64,000 nucleotides of DNA from Cellulomonas chitinilytica (GCF_016862675.1 NZ_BONK01000021.1:1-64000), one strand, 5' to 3'. Positions 48,857 to 57,124 are shown, counted from the stretch's first letter. The notes: generated by a model from the letters alone, not told the origin. Made by a program: numbers and translations.

Positions 48857-49114
48857 ATGACCGACAAGCACACGCTCCTCGACACCCTGCACGACGCGAC
48901 CCACCGGGTCCCCGGCGTCCCCGCGCACACGCCGCAGGCGGCCGGGCACCAGGGCGGGCACCGGGCGGGGCACCAGGGCGGCGCCCACCACGGGCGCACG
49001 GCGCAGGCCGCGCACCGCTCCCACGGCCGGCCGGCGAACTACTCGCCCCGGTCGCCGCGCGTGCTGGTGGCCTGGCAGCGGCGGATCGCCGCGCTGTTCC
49101 GTCAGGACGTCTGA
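48857..49114 (+). CDS. Small His-rich protein under tetO-like control
   Basis: The 85-residue protein starts MTDKHTLLDTLHDATHRVPG and has many His and Gly (AGHQGGHRAGHQGGAHHGRTAQAAHRSHGR), then a more regular C-terminus SPRVLVAWQRRIAALFRQ. It has no signal peptide or hydrophobic span. The His/Gly stretch could bind metal or nucleic acid, but I know of no family. AGAGGGA lies five to nine bases before the ATG. Its promoter carries TetR-class operators, so it is the apparent target of the divergent repressor. Confidence 0.65.
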   Translation: MTDKHTLLDTLHDATHRVPGVPAHTPQAAGHQGGHRAGHQGGAHHGRTAQAAHRSHGRPANYSPRSPRVLVAWQRRIAALFRQDV

Positions 49115-49203
49115 CGACGGGCCGACCCGCACCCGTCGGCCGGGCCTCTGCCCGGTCATGCCAGTACCTCCCGACGGCGAACCCGGGAACGTACCGTCGA
49201 CGT

Positions 49204-50124
49204 ATGGACCTGAGAGCCGAGACCCGTGAGTTCCTCACGACTCGCCGCGGACGCCTGACGCCCCAGCGCGCGAACCTCGCCGCGTACGGCGGCAACCGGC
49301 GCGTGCCCGGGCTGCGTCGCGAGGAGGTCGCGATGCTCGCGGGCGTCAGCGTCGACTACTACACACGCCTGGAGCGCGGGAACCTCACCGGCGTCTCCGA
49401 GCAGGTCCTCGAGTCCCTCGCCGAGGCGCTGCAGCTCGACGAGGCCGAACGCGGGCACCTGTTCGACCTGGCCCGCTCGGCCAACGCCTCCGGCGCCGCC
49501 CGCACCCGCGCCCGGCGGGCCCCCGCCCCCGTGCTGCGGCCCGCGGTGCAGCGCATCGTCGACGCGCTCGACGTGCCCGCGTTCGTGCGCAACGGCCGGC
49601 TCGACGTCCTCGGCACCAACCTGCTCGGCCGTGCCCTGTACGCGCCGCTGTACGACTCGCCGACCCACACCCCGGGCACGCCGGTCAACACCGCCCGCTT
49701 CCAGTTCCTCGACCCGGACGCGGCGCGGTCGTTCTGGGGGGCGAAGGCCGAGCGGATGGCGCACGACGCCGTCGCGATCCTGCGCGCCGAGGCCGGGCAC
49801 AACCCGTACGACACGCGCCTGACCGGGCTCGTCGGCGAGCTGTCCACCCGCAGCGAGGACTTCCGCCGCCTGTGGGCGTCCCACGACGTCCGCTTCCACC
49901 GCTCCGGCACCAAGGTCTTCCACCACCCGGCCGTCGGGCTCCTCGAGCTCGACTACGAGGCCCTGATGCTGCCCGCCGACGCCGGCCTGCAGCTCAACGT
50001 CTACTCGGCCGTCCCGGGGAGCCCGTCGGCCGACGGACTCGCGCTGCTGGCGTCCTGGGCTGCCACGACGCTCCGCGAGCCGCCCGCGACGGCGGCATCG
50101 GAGGTCGGCCGGGAGACCCGCTGA
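49204..50124 (+). CDS. XRE regulator with MmyB-like ligand-binding domain
   Basis: The 306-residue protein has an XRE HTH in the first 80 residues (LREFLTTRRG-type start, VPGLRREEVAMLAGVSVDYYTRLERGNLTGVSEQVLESLAEALQL) and an MmyB-like PAS-fold domain (about 105-280: LDVPAFVRNGRLDVLGTNLLGRALYAPLYD, FRRLWASHDVRFHRSGTKVFHHPAVG). Such proteins often control adjacent reductases, possibly the aldo-keto reductase across the TetR gene. A TACCGT -10 box five bases before the ATG indicates a leaderless start. Confidence 0.87.
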   Translation: MDLRAETREFLTTRRGRLTPQRANLAAYGGNRRVPGLRREEVAMLAGVSVDYYTRLERGNLTGVSEQVLESLAEALQLDEAERGHLFDLARSANASGAARTRARRAPAPVLRPAVQRIVDALDVPAFVRNGRLDVLGTNLLGRALYAPLYDSPTHTPGTPVNTARFQFLDPDAARSFWGAKAERMAHDAVAILRAEAGHNPYDTRLTGLVGELSTRSEDFRRLWASHDVRFHRSGTKVFHHPAVGLLELDYEALMLPADAGLQLNVYSAVPGSPSADGLALLASWAATTLREPPATAASEVGRETR

Positions 50125-50127
50125 CGC

Positions 50128-50176
50128 CGTCGGGCACCGGGCCCTCGCACGTGCGCGAGGAGCCCGGTGCCCGACG
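50128..50176. terminator. Large hairpin between MmyB-type regulator and chitinase
   Basis: CGTCGGGCACCGGG pairs perfectly with CCCGGTGCCCGACG, with a second inner stem CCTCGC/GCGAGG. It is a likely bidirectional terminator for two convergent genes. Confidence 0.85.
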
Positions 50177-50191
50177 ACCGGGGCGCTCAGG

Positions 50192-51499
50192 TCAGGACGG
50201 GAGCCACAGGGCCAGGACGTTCGGCGGCTCCCAGCCCGGCAGCGAGGTGTGCGCCTGGCGGCAGGTGTACTTCTTGCCGGAGTAGGTGACGACGGCGCCG
50301 ACCGCGTACGCCTTGTACGGCTCCCAGGCTGCGCCCGTCGTGGGGCTCGGGGTGGGCGTCGGGGTCGGGGTCGGGCTGGTGGTCGGGGTCGGGGTGGGCG
50401 TCGGGGTCGTCGTGGGCGTGGGTGTCGGGGTCGGCGACGGGAACGTCGTGCCGAGCAGCGACTTGGCGTTGTCGCCGAAGGTCCAGCCCTTCGAGCCGTC
50501 CCAGTTGATCGACCACGTCATGAGCCCCTTGGGCGCGCCGCCGAGCTGCTGCCACGCCTGCGTCACGAGCGCCGGCGTCATGTACCCGCCGCCCGCGCCG
50601 GGCTGGGCCGGGAGGCCGGGGACCTGCTTGTCGTACGGCACCCGGATCGTGGTGCCCTGGACCGTGAGACCGGCGTCGAGGCACTTGGTCTGCGCGACGA
50701 AGCCCTGCACGGTGCCCGCCGCGTAGGAACCGCCCGTGCAGTCGTACATCGAGCCGTTGTAGTACTGCATGTTGAGCCACCAGAGGCGGCCGTTGTCGAC
50801 GTACTTCTTGATGATCGGCAGGTACGAGCCCCAGATCGACCCGTAGACCACGGAGCCGCCGGTCACGTAAGCGGTCTCGGGGGCCATCGTCAGGCCGAAC
50901 CCGGACGGCATCTGGGCGAGGATCCCGTCGATGATCCGCACGAGGTTGGCCTGCGACGTCGACAGGGTGCCGATGCTGCCGGAGCCGGTGAGCCCGGCCT
51001 CGATGTCGATGTCGATGCCGTCGAAGTTGTTCGCCTTGAGGATCGGGACGATCGTGGCGACGAACCGGTCGGCGACCGCGGACGACGACAGGTCGATGCT
51101 CGCGTTCGCGCCGCCGATCGACAGCAGCACCGTCTGGCCCTGGGCCTTCGCGGCGCAGACCTGCGCGGGTGTCGGGACGTCGACGCCCGCGTCCATGCCG
51201 TCCGCCCACTGGACCGTGCCGTCGGGGAGGATCACCGGGAACGCGGCCATCAGCACGTTGTAGCCGTGCTGGGCCTGCCGGGCGTCGTCGAGGGGGATGT
51301 AGCCGAGGCCCGGGTGGACGCTGGAGTTGTCCCAGCTCTCCCAGTAGCCCTGCAGGACCTTGCCCGTGGGGCGGGACCTCGGGGCGCAGGTGTCGGCGGC
51401 GTTCGCCGCGGACAGGCCGCCGGCGACGAGGAGGCCGGACGTGACGGCGACCGCGACAGCGGCGGCGACGACCCGGCGGGGATGGGTGAAGCGAGTCAT
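50192..51499 (-). CDS. Secreted GH18 chitinase with C-terminal chitin-binding domain
   Basis: The 435-residue chitinase has a signal peptide (RRVVAAAVAVAVTSGLLVAGGLSAANA) and a GH18 domain (about 40-345) with catalytic DGIDIDIE, acid E167, after D163 and D165, plus SIGGAN, MAPETAYV and MTWSINWDG. A long Pro/Thr linker leads to a CBM5/12-type domain (AAWEPYKAYAVGAVVTYSGKKYTCRQAHTSLPGWEPPNVLALW). It cuts chitin to oligomers outside the cell. GGAGGG lies before the ATG. The linker DNA at about 50340-50450 is a GTCGGGGT-type repeat. Confidence 0.95.
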   Translation of the reverse strand: MTRFTHPRRVVAAAVAVAVTSGLLVAGGLSAANAADTCAPRSRPTGKVLQGYWESWDNSSVHPGLGYIPLDDARQAQHGYNVLMAAFPVILPDGTVQWADGMDAGVDVPTPAQVCAAKAQGQTVLLSIGGANASIDLSSSAVADRFVATIVPILKANNFDGIDIDIEAGLTGSGSIGTLSTSQANLVRIIDGILAQMPSGFGLTMAPETAYVTGGSVVYGSIWGSYLPIIKKYVDNGRLWWLNMQYYNGSMYDCTGGSYAAGTVQGFVAQTKCLDAGLTVQGTTIRVPYDKQVPGLPAQPGAGGGYMTPALVTQAWQQLGGAPKGLMTWSINWDGSKGWTFGDNAKSLLGTTFPSPTPTPTPTTTPTPTPTPTTSPTPTPTPTPSPTTGAAWEPYKAYAVGAVVTYSGKKYTCRQAHTSLPGWEPPNVLALWLPS

Positions 51500-51971
51500 A
51501 GGGGACCCTCCGTGGGCTGGGGGAGTGCACGGGAGAGCCGCACCCGGGCGTCACGAGGACGGGTGCAGCGCGCGGTCACGGCGACGGCGGTGTTGCGGTG
51601 GCGCGGCTCGGTCATCAGGGCGGACGACCGGATCGGACGGGTGGTGGCGAACGCACCGCGCGGAGCGGTGTGATTGAAAAGAGTCCTAACAAAATGCTTC
51701 CGCCGAGTCTAGCCGAGCGTGACGAGGCTGTCGATGGTGCGTGACTGCCTCGTCCCGGTCCCTTGACGCATGAGCTCGCCGAGCGTCACGATGGTGGAAC
51801 TGGAAGCGCTACCAGTACATCCCAGCTATTTCCAGTTTGTCCATCCGCCGTGACCCGACGACGCGTCGCGAGCTGATCGAGCTCGGCGAGCCGTCCCCTT
51901 CGGACGGGGACGGCGACGCGAGGCCCTGGGCCGAGGGGTCACACGCAGCACCAGTACCAATGGAGGTACGC
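51500..51971. other. Divergent promoter region of chitinase and GH16 gene
   Basis: This 472-base intergenic region serves two secreted enzyme genes. It holds a CebR-like palindrome at 51801-51814 and an A/T-rich stretch (about 51670-51700) that is a probable promoter area for the chitinase. A core TCTAG near 51708 resembles the centre of DasR sites but is too weak to call. No credible gene. Confidence 0.6.
51801..51814. promoter_or_regulatory. CebR/CelR-like operator of the GH16 gene
   Basis: TGGAAGCGCTACCA matches 12 of 14 bases of the cellobiose-repressor operator TGGGAGCGCTCCCA known from Streptomyces and Thermobifida. It lies about 160 bases before the glucanase start. Confidence 0.55.
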
Positions 51972-52762
51972 ATGCGATCAACGACGACGCATCACCACCG
52001 CTCCACCCCGCTCCGCCGCCTGGCCCTGGTCGCGGCGCTCCTGGGTGGCCTCGCGGTCGCACCGGCGCTCGCACCACCCGCCGAGGCCGCCATCGGCGGC
52101 GGCTTCACCGACGACCTCGACGGCTTCGACACCGCCCGCTGGTACAAGGCCGACGGGTACAGCAACGGCGGGATGTTCAACGCCGGCTGGCGCGCCGACC
52201 ACGTGTGGCACAGCGGGGGCGTCATGGGGATCAACCTCGACAACGCCGGCTGCCCGGGCGGCTGCTCCGGCAAGCCGTATGCGTCCGGCGAGTACCGCTC
52301 CACCGACCTCTACACGTACGGGCGCTTCGAGACCCGCATGAAGGCCGCGTCCGGCGGGTCCGGGACCGTCAGCTCGTTCTTCACGTACACCGGACCGAGC
52401 GACGGCCAGCCCTGGGACGAGATCGACGTCGAGATCCTCGGCAAGAACACCCGGCAGGTGCAGCTCAACTACTTCACCAACGGGGTCGGCGGCCACGAGA
52501 CCGTCATCAACCTGGGCTTCGACGCGCCGCCGGGTACCACAACTACGCCATCGAGTGGTGGAACGGCGGCACCATCAACTGGTTCGTCGACGGCGCCCTC
52601 GTGCACCAGGAGAACGGCTCGCGCGGGCCGCTGCCCACCCACCCGCAGCGCATCATGATGAACCTCTGGCCCGGGACCGGCGTCGACGGGTGGCTCGGGC
52701 CGTTCACCTACTCCGGGCAGCGCACCGCGACCTACGACTGGGTCAAGTACACGAGGTACTGA
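51972..52762 (+). pseudogene. GH16 beta-glucanase (lichenase-like), frameshifted
   Basis: ATG 51972 follows GGAGG by five bases and begins a signal peptide (RRLALVAALLGGLAVAPALAPPAEA). The frame then gives a GH16 lichenase-like jelly roll: GFTDDLDGFDTARWYKADG, YRSTDLYTYGRFETRMKA, WDEIDVEILGK (catalytic EIDVE), NYFTNGVGGHETVINLGFDAPPG. Near 52527-52535 the frame changes. The other frame continues exactly as the family should (YHNYAIEWWNGGTINWFVDGALVHQ to YDWVKYTRY). A single missing base explains it. Without correction about 70 C-terminal residues are lost. Sequencing error must be excluded. Confidence 0.85.
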
Positions 52763-52808
52763 CCGGCCCGCGCGCGACGAGGGCCGGGGAGTGGCCGTCG
52801 TCGTGCGG

Positions 52809-52842
52809 GCGCCCGGCGGGACGACGACGTCCCGCCGGGCGC
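52809..52842. terminator. 15-bp stem terminator after the GH16 gene
   Basis: GCGCCCGGCGGGACG-ACGA-CGTCCCGCCGGGCGC is a perfect 15-base stem with a four-base loop between two convergent genes, 47 bases after the GH16 stop. Confidence 0.85.
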
Positions 52843-52875
52843 CGAGCCGCGCAGGCCGGGACGACGAGGGCGAGG

Positions 52876-53592
52876 TCAGCCGACGAGCAGGTCGCGCAGG
52901 CGTGCACGGGCGCGCTCGTCCAGCCCGATGACGTCCAGCACGCCGCTCACGTCCGCGACGGTCTCCTCCACCACCGGGACGGCCTCCGCGAGGAAGGCCT
53001 CGACCTGCGCGTCGTCCCAGAACGACTGGCGGTCGTCGGCGTGGCCGCCGCGTCCGGCGACGGCCCGCACGGACTGCGCCCAGTCGGCGGCGACGTGCTC
53101 GGGCGGGACGCCCGCCTGGGCGAGCAGGAGCGCGGCGACCATCCCGGTGCGGTCGCGGCCGGCGCTGCAGTGGACCAGGACCCCGGGCTCGGCCGTCGCG
53201 ACGGCGGTGAGGGTCGCGTTCATGTGCTCGGGCAGGAGGCGGGCGTTGTGCACCCAGTAGGCGGGCGAGTCGAGGATCGGTCCGCACGTCTCCATGAACC
53301 CCGCGTGCGTCGGGTCCTCGGTGGGGGCATGGACGACCGTCACGCCGACCCACGGCTCGCTCGCGGCGTCCGGGTCGCCCGGTCGGGGTCCGTGCTCGTG
53401 GGCGTTGCGCAGGTCGACGACGGTCCGGACGCCCCAGCGGACGGCGTCCGCACGGCCGTCGGCGGTGAGCAGCTCGCGCCGCGGCCCGCGGGCGACCCGG
53501 CCGGCGTGCGTCGCGCCGGTGGGCGACAGGGGCGTCGGGAGGCCGCCGAGGTCGCGCACGTCGCGGTAGCCGTCCCACGTCAGTGATCGCAC
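52876..53592 (-). CDS. Tyrosine-protein phosphatase (Tyr/Ser phosphatase family)
   Basis: The 238-residue enzyme has the HCxxGxxRTG loop VLVHCSAGRDRTGMVAALLLAQ and the N-terminal GYRDVRDLGGLPTPLS motif of PtpB/SIW14-like phosphatases, with VRTVVDLRNAHEHGPRPGD before it. It likely removes phosphate from tyrosine or a lipid/nucleotide in the cytoplasm. The GTG start is not marked by a clear ribosome site. It follows the TetR gene by nine bases and may share its transcript. Confidence 0.92.
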   Translation of the reverse strand: MRSLTWDGYRDVRDLGGLPTPLSPTGATHAGRVARGPRRELLTADGRADAVRWGVRTVVDLRNAHEHGPRPGDPDAASEPWVGVTVVHAPTEDPTHAGFMETCGPILDSPAYWVHNARLLPEHMNATLTAVATAEPGVLVHCSAGRDRTGMVAALLLAQAGVPPEHVAADWAQSVRAVAGRGGHADDRQSFWDDAQVEAFLAEAVPVVEETVADVSGVLDVIGLDERARARLRDLLVG

Positions 53593-53601
53593 CCGGCGAC
53601 C

Positions 53602-54303
53602 CTAGAGCCCCAGGGTCGTGAGGGTGTCCGTCAGGAGGGACTCGAAGTACGCGTCGGCCGGGCTGACGAGCGGGCGGAGCTGGCCGAACACCTCCATGAC
53701 GGTGAACCCGTGCACGCGGACGAAGGCGTCGACGGCGAGCGCGACCGCCGGGACGGGCAGGGCGTACGACTGCCGTTGCGCGAGGGCCTCGAAGCCGGCG
53801 GAGGTCCCGTCGTCGAGCCGCGCGGCGCGGCGCTCCAGGACGTCCGGGTCGACGAGACCGGCGGCGTGGGCGCGGGCGTACAGGCCCATCACGCGGCTGC
53901 CGGGGCGGACGGCGACGGCGATCGTGCGGTCCGCGGGCGCGCGGTATCCGGGCACGGGCGCGCCGAACGCGAGGCCGAACTGCGCGGGGTGCTGCACCGA
54001 CCACGTCCGGTAGGCGCGCAGGGCGGCCGTGATCGCGCCGGGCAGGTCGTCGGGGTCGGCGGCGTCCACGGCGGCGTCGACCGCGTCGGCGTGGTCGGTG
54101 AAGGCCTCGACGAGCAGCGCGGTGATCAGGTCGTCGCGGTTGTCGACGTAGCGGTAGAGCGCCGAGACGGCGATCCCGATGTCCCGCGCGACCTCCCGCA
54201 GGGTCACGCCCTCGACGCCCGCGCTCTCCAGCTGCGCGCGCGCGGACCGCAGGATCGCCTCGGTCATCTCCTGTCGCCGCTGCTCGCGGGGTGTTCCTGG
54301 CAC
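53602..54303 (-). CDS. TetR-family regulator (WHG-type C-terminal domain)
   Basis: The 233-residue protein has a TetR HTH: MTEAILRSARAQLESAGVEGVTLREVARDIGIAVSALYRYVDNRDDLITALLVEAFTDHADAV. The TetR_C_13/WHG-type helical ligand domain includes AYRTWSVQHPAQFGLAFGAPVPGYRAP. GTG 54303 is chosen because TAGAGT lies seven bases upstream, indicating a leaderless mRNA. CGAGAAC-based operators lie across the intergenic region, so it likely represses itself and the divergent DUF4386-like gene. Confidence 0.9.
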   Translation of the reverse strand: MPGTPREQRRQEMTEAILRSARAQLESAGVEGVTLREVARDIGIAVSALYRYVDNRDDLITALLVEAFTDHADAVDAAVDAADPDDLPGAITAALRAYRTWSVQHPAQFGLAFGAPVPGYRAPADRTIAVAVRPGSRVMGLYARAHAAGLVDPDVLERRAARLDDGTSAGFEALAQRQSYALPVPAVALAVDAFVRVHGFTVMEVFGQLRPLVSPADAYFESLLTDTLTTLGL

Positions 54304-54318
54304 GTCGTGCACTCTAAA

Positions 54319-54390
54319 CGAGAACACTGTTCTTGACAGCCGGCCGACGCGCGGAGAACACTGATCCCGCAAACGAGAACAGCGTTCTCG
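54319..54390. promoter_or_regulatory. CGAGAAC-based TetR operators
   Basis: Site C (54374-54390) is a perfect 17-base palindrome CGAGAACAGCGTTCTCG, site A (54319-54335) has one mismatch, and site B (54354-54366) is a half-site. They lie between the TetR gene and the divergent membrane gene, covering the promoters of both. Confidence 0.75.
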
Positions 54391-54412
54391 CATTCCGACG
54401 ACAGGAGCCGCC

Positions 54413-55177
54413 ATGTCCAGCGACCGCCGCACCGCCGCCCTCTCGCTCATCGCCTCCGGCACGATCGCCGCGGTCGCCAGCGTCGGCCTGAGCGTGAAGT
54501 TCGGCTGGCCGGACATCCTCGACGCCCCCGCCACCGAGGCGCTGCCCGCGTTCGCGGAGATCGCCGGCACCGTGCAGACGCTCTTCGTGCTGCAGATGGC
54601 CGCGAGCCTCGTGCTGATCCCCGGCGTGATCGCGCTGCACCGGCTGCTCGCACGCAGCCGCGGCACCGACACCGCCCTCCTGACCGTCACCGCGTTCGGC
54701 GTCCTCGCCCCGCTGGTGCAGTGCCTCGGGTGGGTGCGCTGGCCGCTCGTCGTCCCCGCCCTCGCCGAGCGCTACCTCGACCCGTCCGCCACCGGCACCG
54801 CACGCGAGGCGACCGCCGCGAGCTACGACCTGCTCAACGCCTACGCCGGCGGGGCGCTCGGCGAGCACCTCGGCTGGCTGCTGCAGGGCGTCTGGGCCGT
54901 CGGGATCGCCGTGCTCGCCTGGCGCGCGGCCGACGTCGCGCCCGCCTGGCTGCGCCGGTCCCTCGCCGTCGTCGCCGTCGCATGGACCGTCACGCTCGTC
55001 CCGGCCGGGTGGTTCGACGACGACGCGCTGACCGCGATCGGGTCGTCCGTCTACTCCGTCTGGTACCTCGGGCTGCTCGTGCTCGGCGTCGTGCTGCTGT
55101 CCACCGGGGTCACTCCCCGCAGGCGCCCCCGCGGTTCGGCACGGGGAGAGGTCCTCCCGGCGTCGTCGGGAGAATGA
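54413..55177 (+). CDS. DUF4386-like membrane protein
   Basis: The 254-residue protein has six hydrophobic spans (LSLIASGTIAAVASVGLSV, LFVLQMAASLVLIPGVIALHRLL, LLTVTAFGVLAPLVQCLGWV and others), matching the DUF4386 family. Function is unknown. GGAG is six bases before ATG 54413. It is the divergent partner of a TetR gene with a near-perfect operator 22 bases upstream. Its last 68 bases overlap the converging gene. Confidence 0.8.
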   Translation: MSSDRRTAALSLIASGTIAAVASVGLSVKFGWPDILDAPATEALPAFAEIAGTVQTLFVLQMAASLVLIPGVIALHRLLARSRGTDTALLTVTAFGVLAPLVQCLGWVRWPLVVPALAERYLDPSATGTAREATAASYDLLNAYAGGALGEHLGWLLQGVWAVGIAVLAWRAADVAPAWLRRSLAVVAVAWTVTLVPAGWFDDDALTAIGSSVYSVWYLGLLVLGVVLLSTGVTPRRRPRGSARGEVLPASSGE

Positions 55178-56336
55178 GGGCGTCGCGCCAGCCCTGCGCC
55201 GCCAGCGCACCGGACAGCTCGCGCCCGTTCGTGCTCCACAGCACGTCCGGTGTCCCGCACCCGAGCATCCACTGGATCGTCGACGGTGAGGTGTGGTCCT
55301 CGGTCGCCTCCCGCCACTCGCCCGCCGCGGTCACCTCGTACTGGTGCAGGCCGATCGCGTCGTACGTCGTGCAGGTCACGAACACCGAGGGGGCCTCGAC
55401 GTCCGCGACGCTGCACCGGTGACGGTCGACCGACGGGGCGCCGAGCGGGCGCGTGCCCGTCGAACCCTTCGTGAGGTCGTACGAGACGAGCGAGTAGTCG
55501 CCGGCCGCGTCCGGGGCCAGGTAGGCGGCACGTGGCGTCGACGGGTCCAGCCAGACGTCGCCCTCGATGACCCCTGGGCCGACGATCGTCGTGAAGGCGC
55601 CGTCGGTCGCCTGCCAGTAGAGGCCCCCGACCGAGGCGGAGAAGAGCGGGTCGTTGTCGGCCCACAGGACGCGGCCGTCGGGCATCTGCCTGACCGGCGC
55701 GGGGTCCTGGCGCACGTCGGACGGCCCGAAGGTGAGCGGGGTCTGGCTCCCGGTGACCAGGTCGACCTCGAGCTGCCCCCACGACTCGCCGAGTCCCTGG
55801 AGGAACAGCCACGCCTTGCGCCGCTCGGGGTCCCACCACATGACCTGGGCCTCGGCGTCGGTGTCGGCCGGCAGGGTGAGCAGCCGGTACGTCGTGGCGT
55901 CCGGCGCCACGAGGAAGAGCGCCTGGACGCCGGCCGGGTCGAAGTGGCCGTAGTTGTCGTCCTCGGAGACGACGACGCTCATCGTCGAGAACAGCGTCAG
56001 CGCCCAGCCCGGCCCCACCTCGTCCCAGGTCTCGTCGGTCATGACCCGCGCGTCGGGCTCCGAGGCGTCGGCCTTCGTGGCGAGGACGGGCGTGGGGTCC
56101 GCGCTGGGGGTCGCGGACGGGGTGGGCGCGACCGACGACGGCGGTCCCGCCGGCGGTGCCGGAGCCGGACGGTGCAGCACGGCCGCCGTCGCCGAGAGCG
56201 CCAGCACCGCCACGAGCGCGACGGACCCGGCGGTCAGCACCGCCGTGCGCCGGCGGCGGCGGGCCGCGACCTCGGCCCGCTCGGTGTCGTGCTCACCGAG
56301 CAGCGTGCTCGGCCGTGCCAGTCGTTCGTCGCCCAT
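55110..56336 (-). CDS. Single-span membrane protein with beta-propeller-like domain
   Basis: The 408-residue protein has a basic N-terminus, one transmembrane span (about 31-52, TAVLTAGSVALVAVLALSATAAVL) and a Pro/Ser/Thr linker. Beta repeats follow, including VLWADNDPLFSASVGGLYWQATDGAFTTIVG and GLHQYEVTAAGEWREATEDH, with two Cys pairs near the end. It resembles outside WD/propeller-like proteins of unknown function. Its end overlaps the DUF4386 gene by 68 bases on the other strand. The ATG at 56336 lacks a strong ribosome site. Confidence 0.72.
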   Translation of the reverse strand: MGDERLARPSTLLGEHDTERAEVAARRRRRTAVLTAGSVALVAVLALSATAAVLHRPAPAPPAGPPSSVAPTPSATPSADPTPVLATKADASEPDARVMTDETWDEVGPGWALTLFSTMSVVVSEDDNYGHFDPAGVQALFLVAPDATTYRLLTLPADTDAEAQVMWWDPERRKAWLFLQGLGESWGQLEVDLVTGSQTPLTFGPSDVRQDPAPVRQMPDGRVLWADNDPLFSASVGGLYWQATDGAFTTIVGPGVIEGDVWLDPSTPRAAYLAPDAAGDYSLVSYDLTKGSTGTRPLGAPSVDRHRCSVADVEAPSVFVTCTTYDAIGLHQYEVTAAGEWREATEDHTSPSTIQWMLGCGTPDVLWSTNGRELSGALAAQGWRDALILPTTPGGPLPVPNRGGACGE

Positions 56337-56471
56337 GGGTGCGGCCTCTCGTCCGTCGCCGGGACATCTTCGCGGGCTCAGACGTACGAGCGGTACTGCG
56401 GGTTGTGCTCGGCCGGGGCATTCACACGAACGGCGGACGGGACACCCCCGGCGTCGGGACGGGGTGAATCA

Positions 56472-56487
56472 CTTACAGGTCTGTAAG
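56472..56487. promoter_or_regulatory. CTTACAG-GT-CTGTAAG operator of the resistance-like operon
   Basis: A perfect seven-base inverted repeat typical of TetR operators lies 43-58 bases before the O-acetyltransferase start, followed by GTACG-TC-CGTAC (56496-56507). TACGCT at 56518-56523 gives a leaderless -10 box. The TetR protein in the operon is the likely ligand-controlled repressor. Confidence 0.65.
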
Positions 56488-56529
56488 CATTCTATGTACG
56501 TCCGTACGCATCGGGTCTACGCTCGCCCC

Positions 56530-57123
56530 ATGCCGACCGACTACTTCGCCGACGACCCCCGGACCCACCGCGAGCGGATGCTCGCCGGTGACCTCTACAT
56601 CGCCGACGACCCGGACAGCGGCCGCATCGCGCGCGAGGCGTTCCGCCTGACCGACGCCTACTACCGCGCCGAGGTCGCGGCGGAGCCGGACGCCCGCGAG
56701 CACCTGACCGCCCTGCTCGGCTCGCTGGGGGAGGGGGCGTACGTCAAGCCGCCGCTGTTCGTCGACTACGGCGAGAACATCCACATCGGGGCGCGCACGT
56801 TCGTCAACTACAACCTCACCGCGCTCGACGTCGCGACCATCACGATCGGCGAGGACTGCCAGATCGGCCCGAACGTCCAGCTGCTCACGCCGACGCACCC
56901 GATCGCCCCGCAGCCCCGCAAGGACAAGCTCGAGGCGGCCCGGCCGATCACCCTCGGCGACAACGTGTGGCTGGGCGGCGGCGTCATCGTGTGCCCGGGC
57001 GTCACGATCGGCGACAACACCGTGGTCGGCGCCGGTGCCGTCGTCACGAAGGACCTCCCCGCGAACGTCGTCGCCGTCGGCAACCCCGCCCGGGTCGTGC
57101 GCGACATCACCGAGCAGGACTGA
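56530..57123 (+). CDS. Maltose/galactoside-type O-acetyltransferase
   Basis: The 197-residue protein is a hexapeptide-repeat (left-handed beta-helix) acetyltransferase of the Maa/LacA type: PLFVDYGENIHIGARTFVNYNLTALDVATITIGEDCQIGPNVQLLTPTHPI, NVWLGGGVIVCPGVTIGDNTVVGAGAVVTKDLP. His in TPTHPI is the catalytic base. It acetylates sugars or sugar-containing compounds using acetyl-CoA. TACGCT six bases before the ATG suggests a leaderless transcript. It leads a four-gene operon with TetR, a phosphotransferase-like gene and a MATE pump. Confidence 0.92.
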   Translation: MPTDYFADDPRTHRERMLAGDLYIADDPDSGRIAREAFRLTDAYYRAEVAAEPDAREHLTALLGSLGEGAYVKPPLFVDYGENIHIGARTFVNYNLTALDVATITIGEDCQIGPNVQLLTPTHPIAPQPRKDKLEAARPITLGDNVWLGGGVIVCPGVTIGDNTVVGAGAVVTKDLPANVVAVGNPARVVRDITEQD

Positions 57124-57124
57124 C

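Noticed and set aside
51700..51720. DasR-like site upstream of the chitinase
   Set aside because: Only the TCTAG core and a few flanking bases match the TGGTCTAGACCA consensus (8 of 12), and one such match by chance in a 472-base region is plausible.
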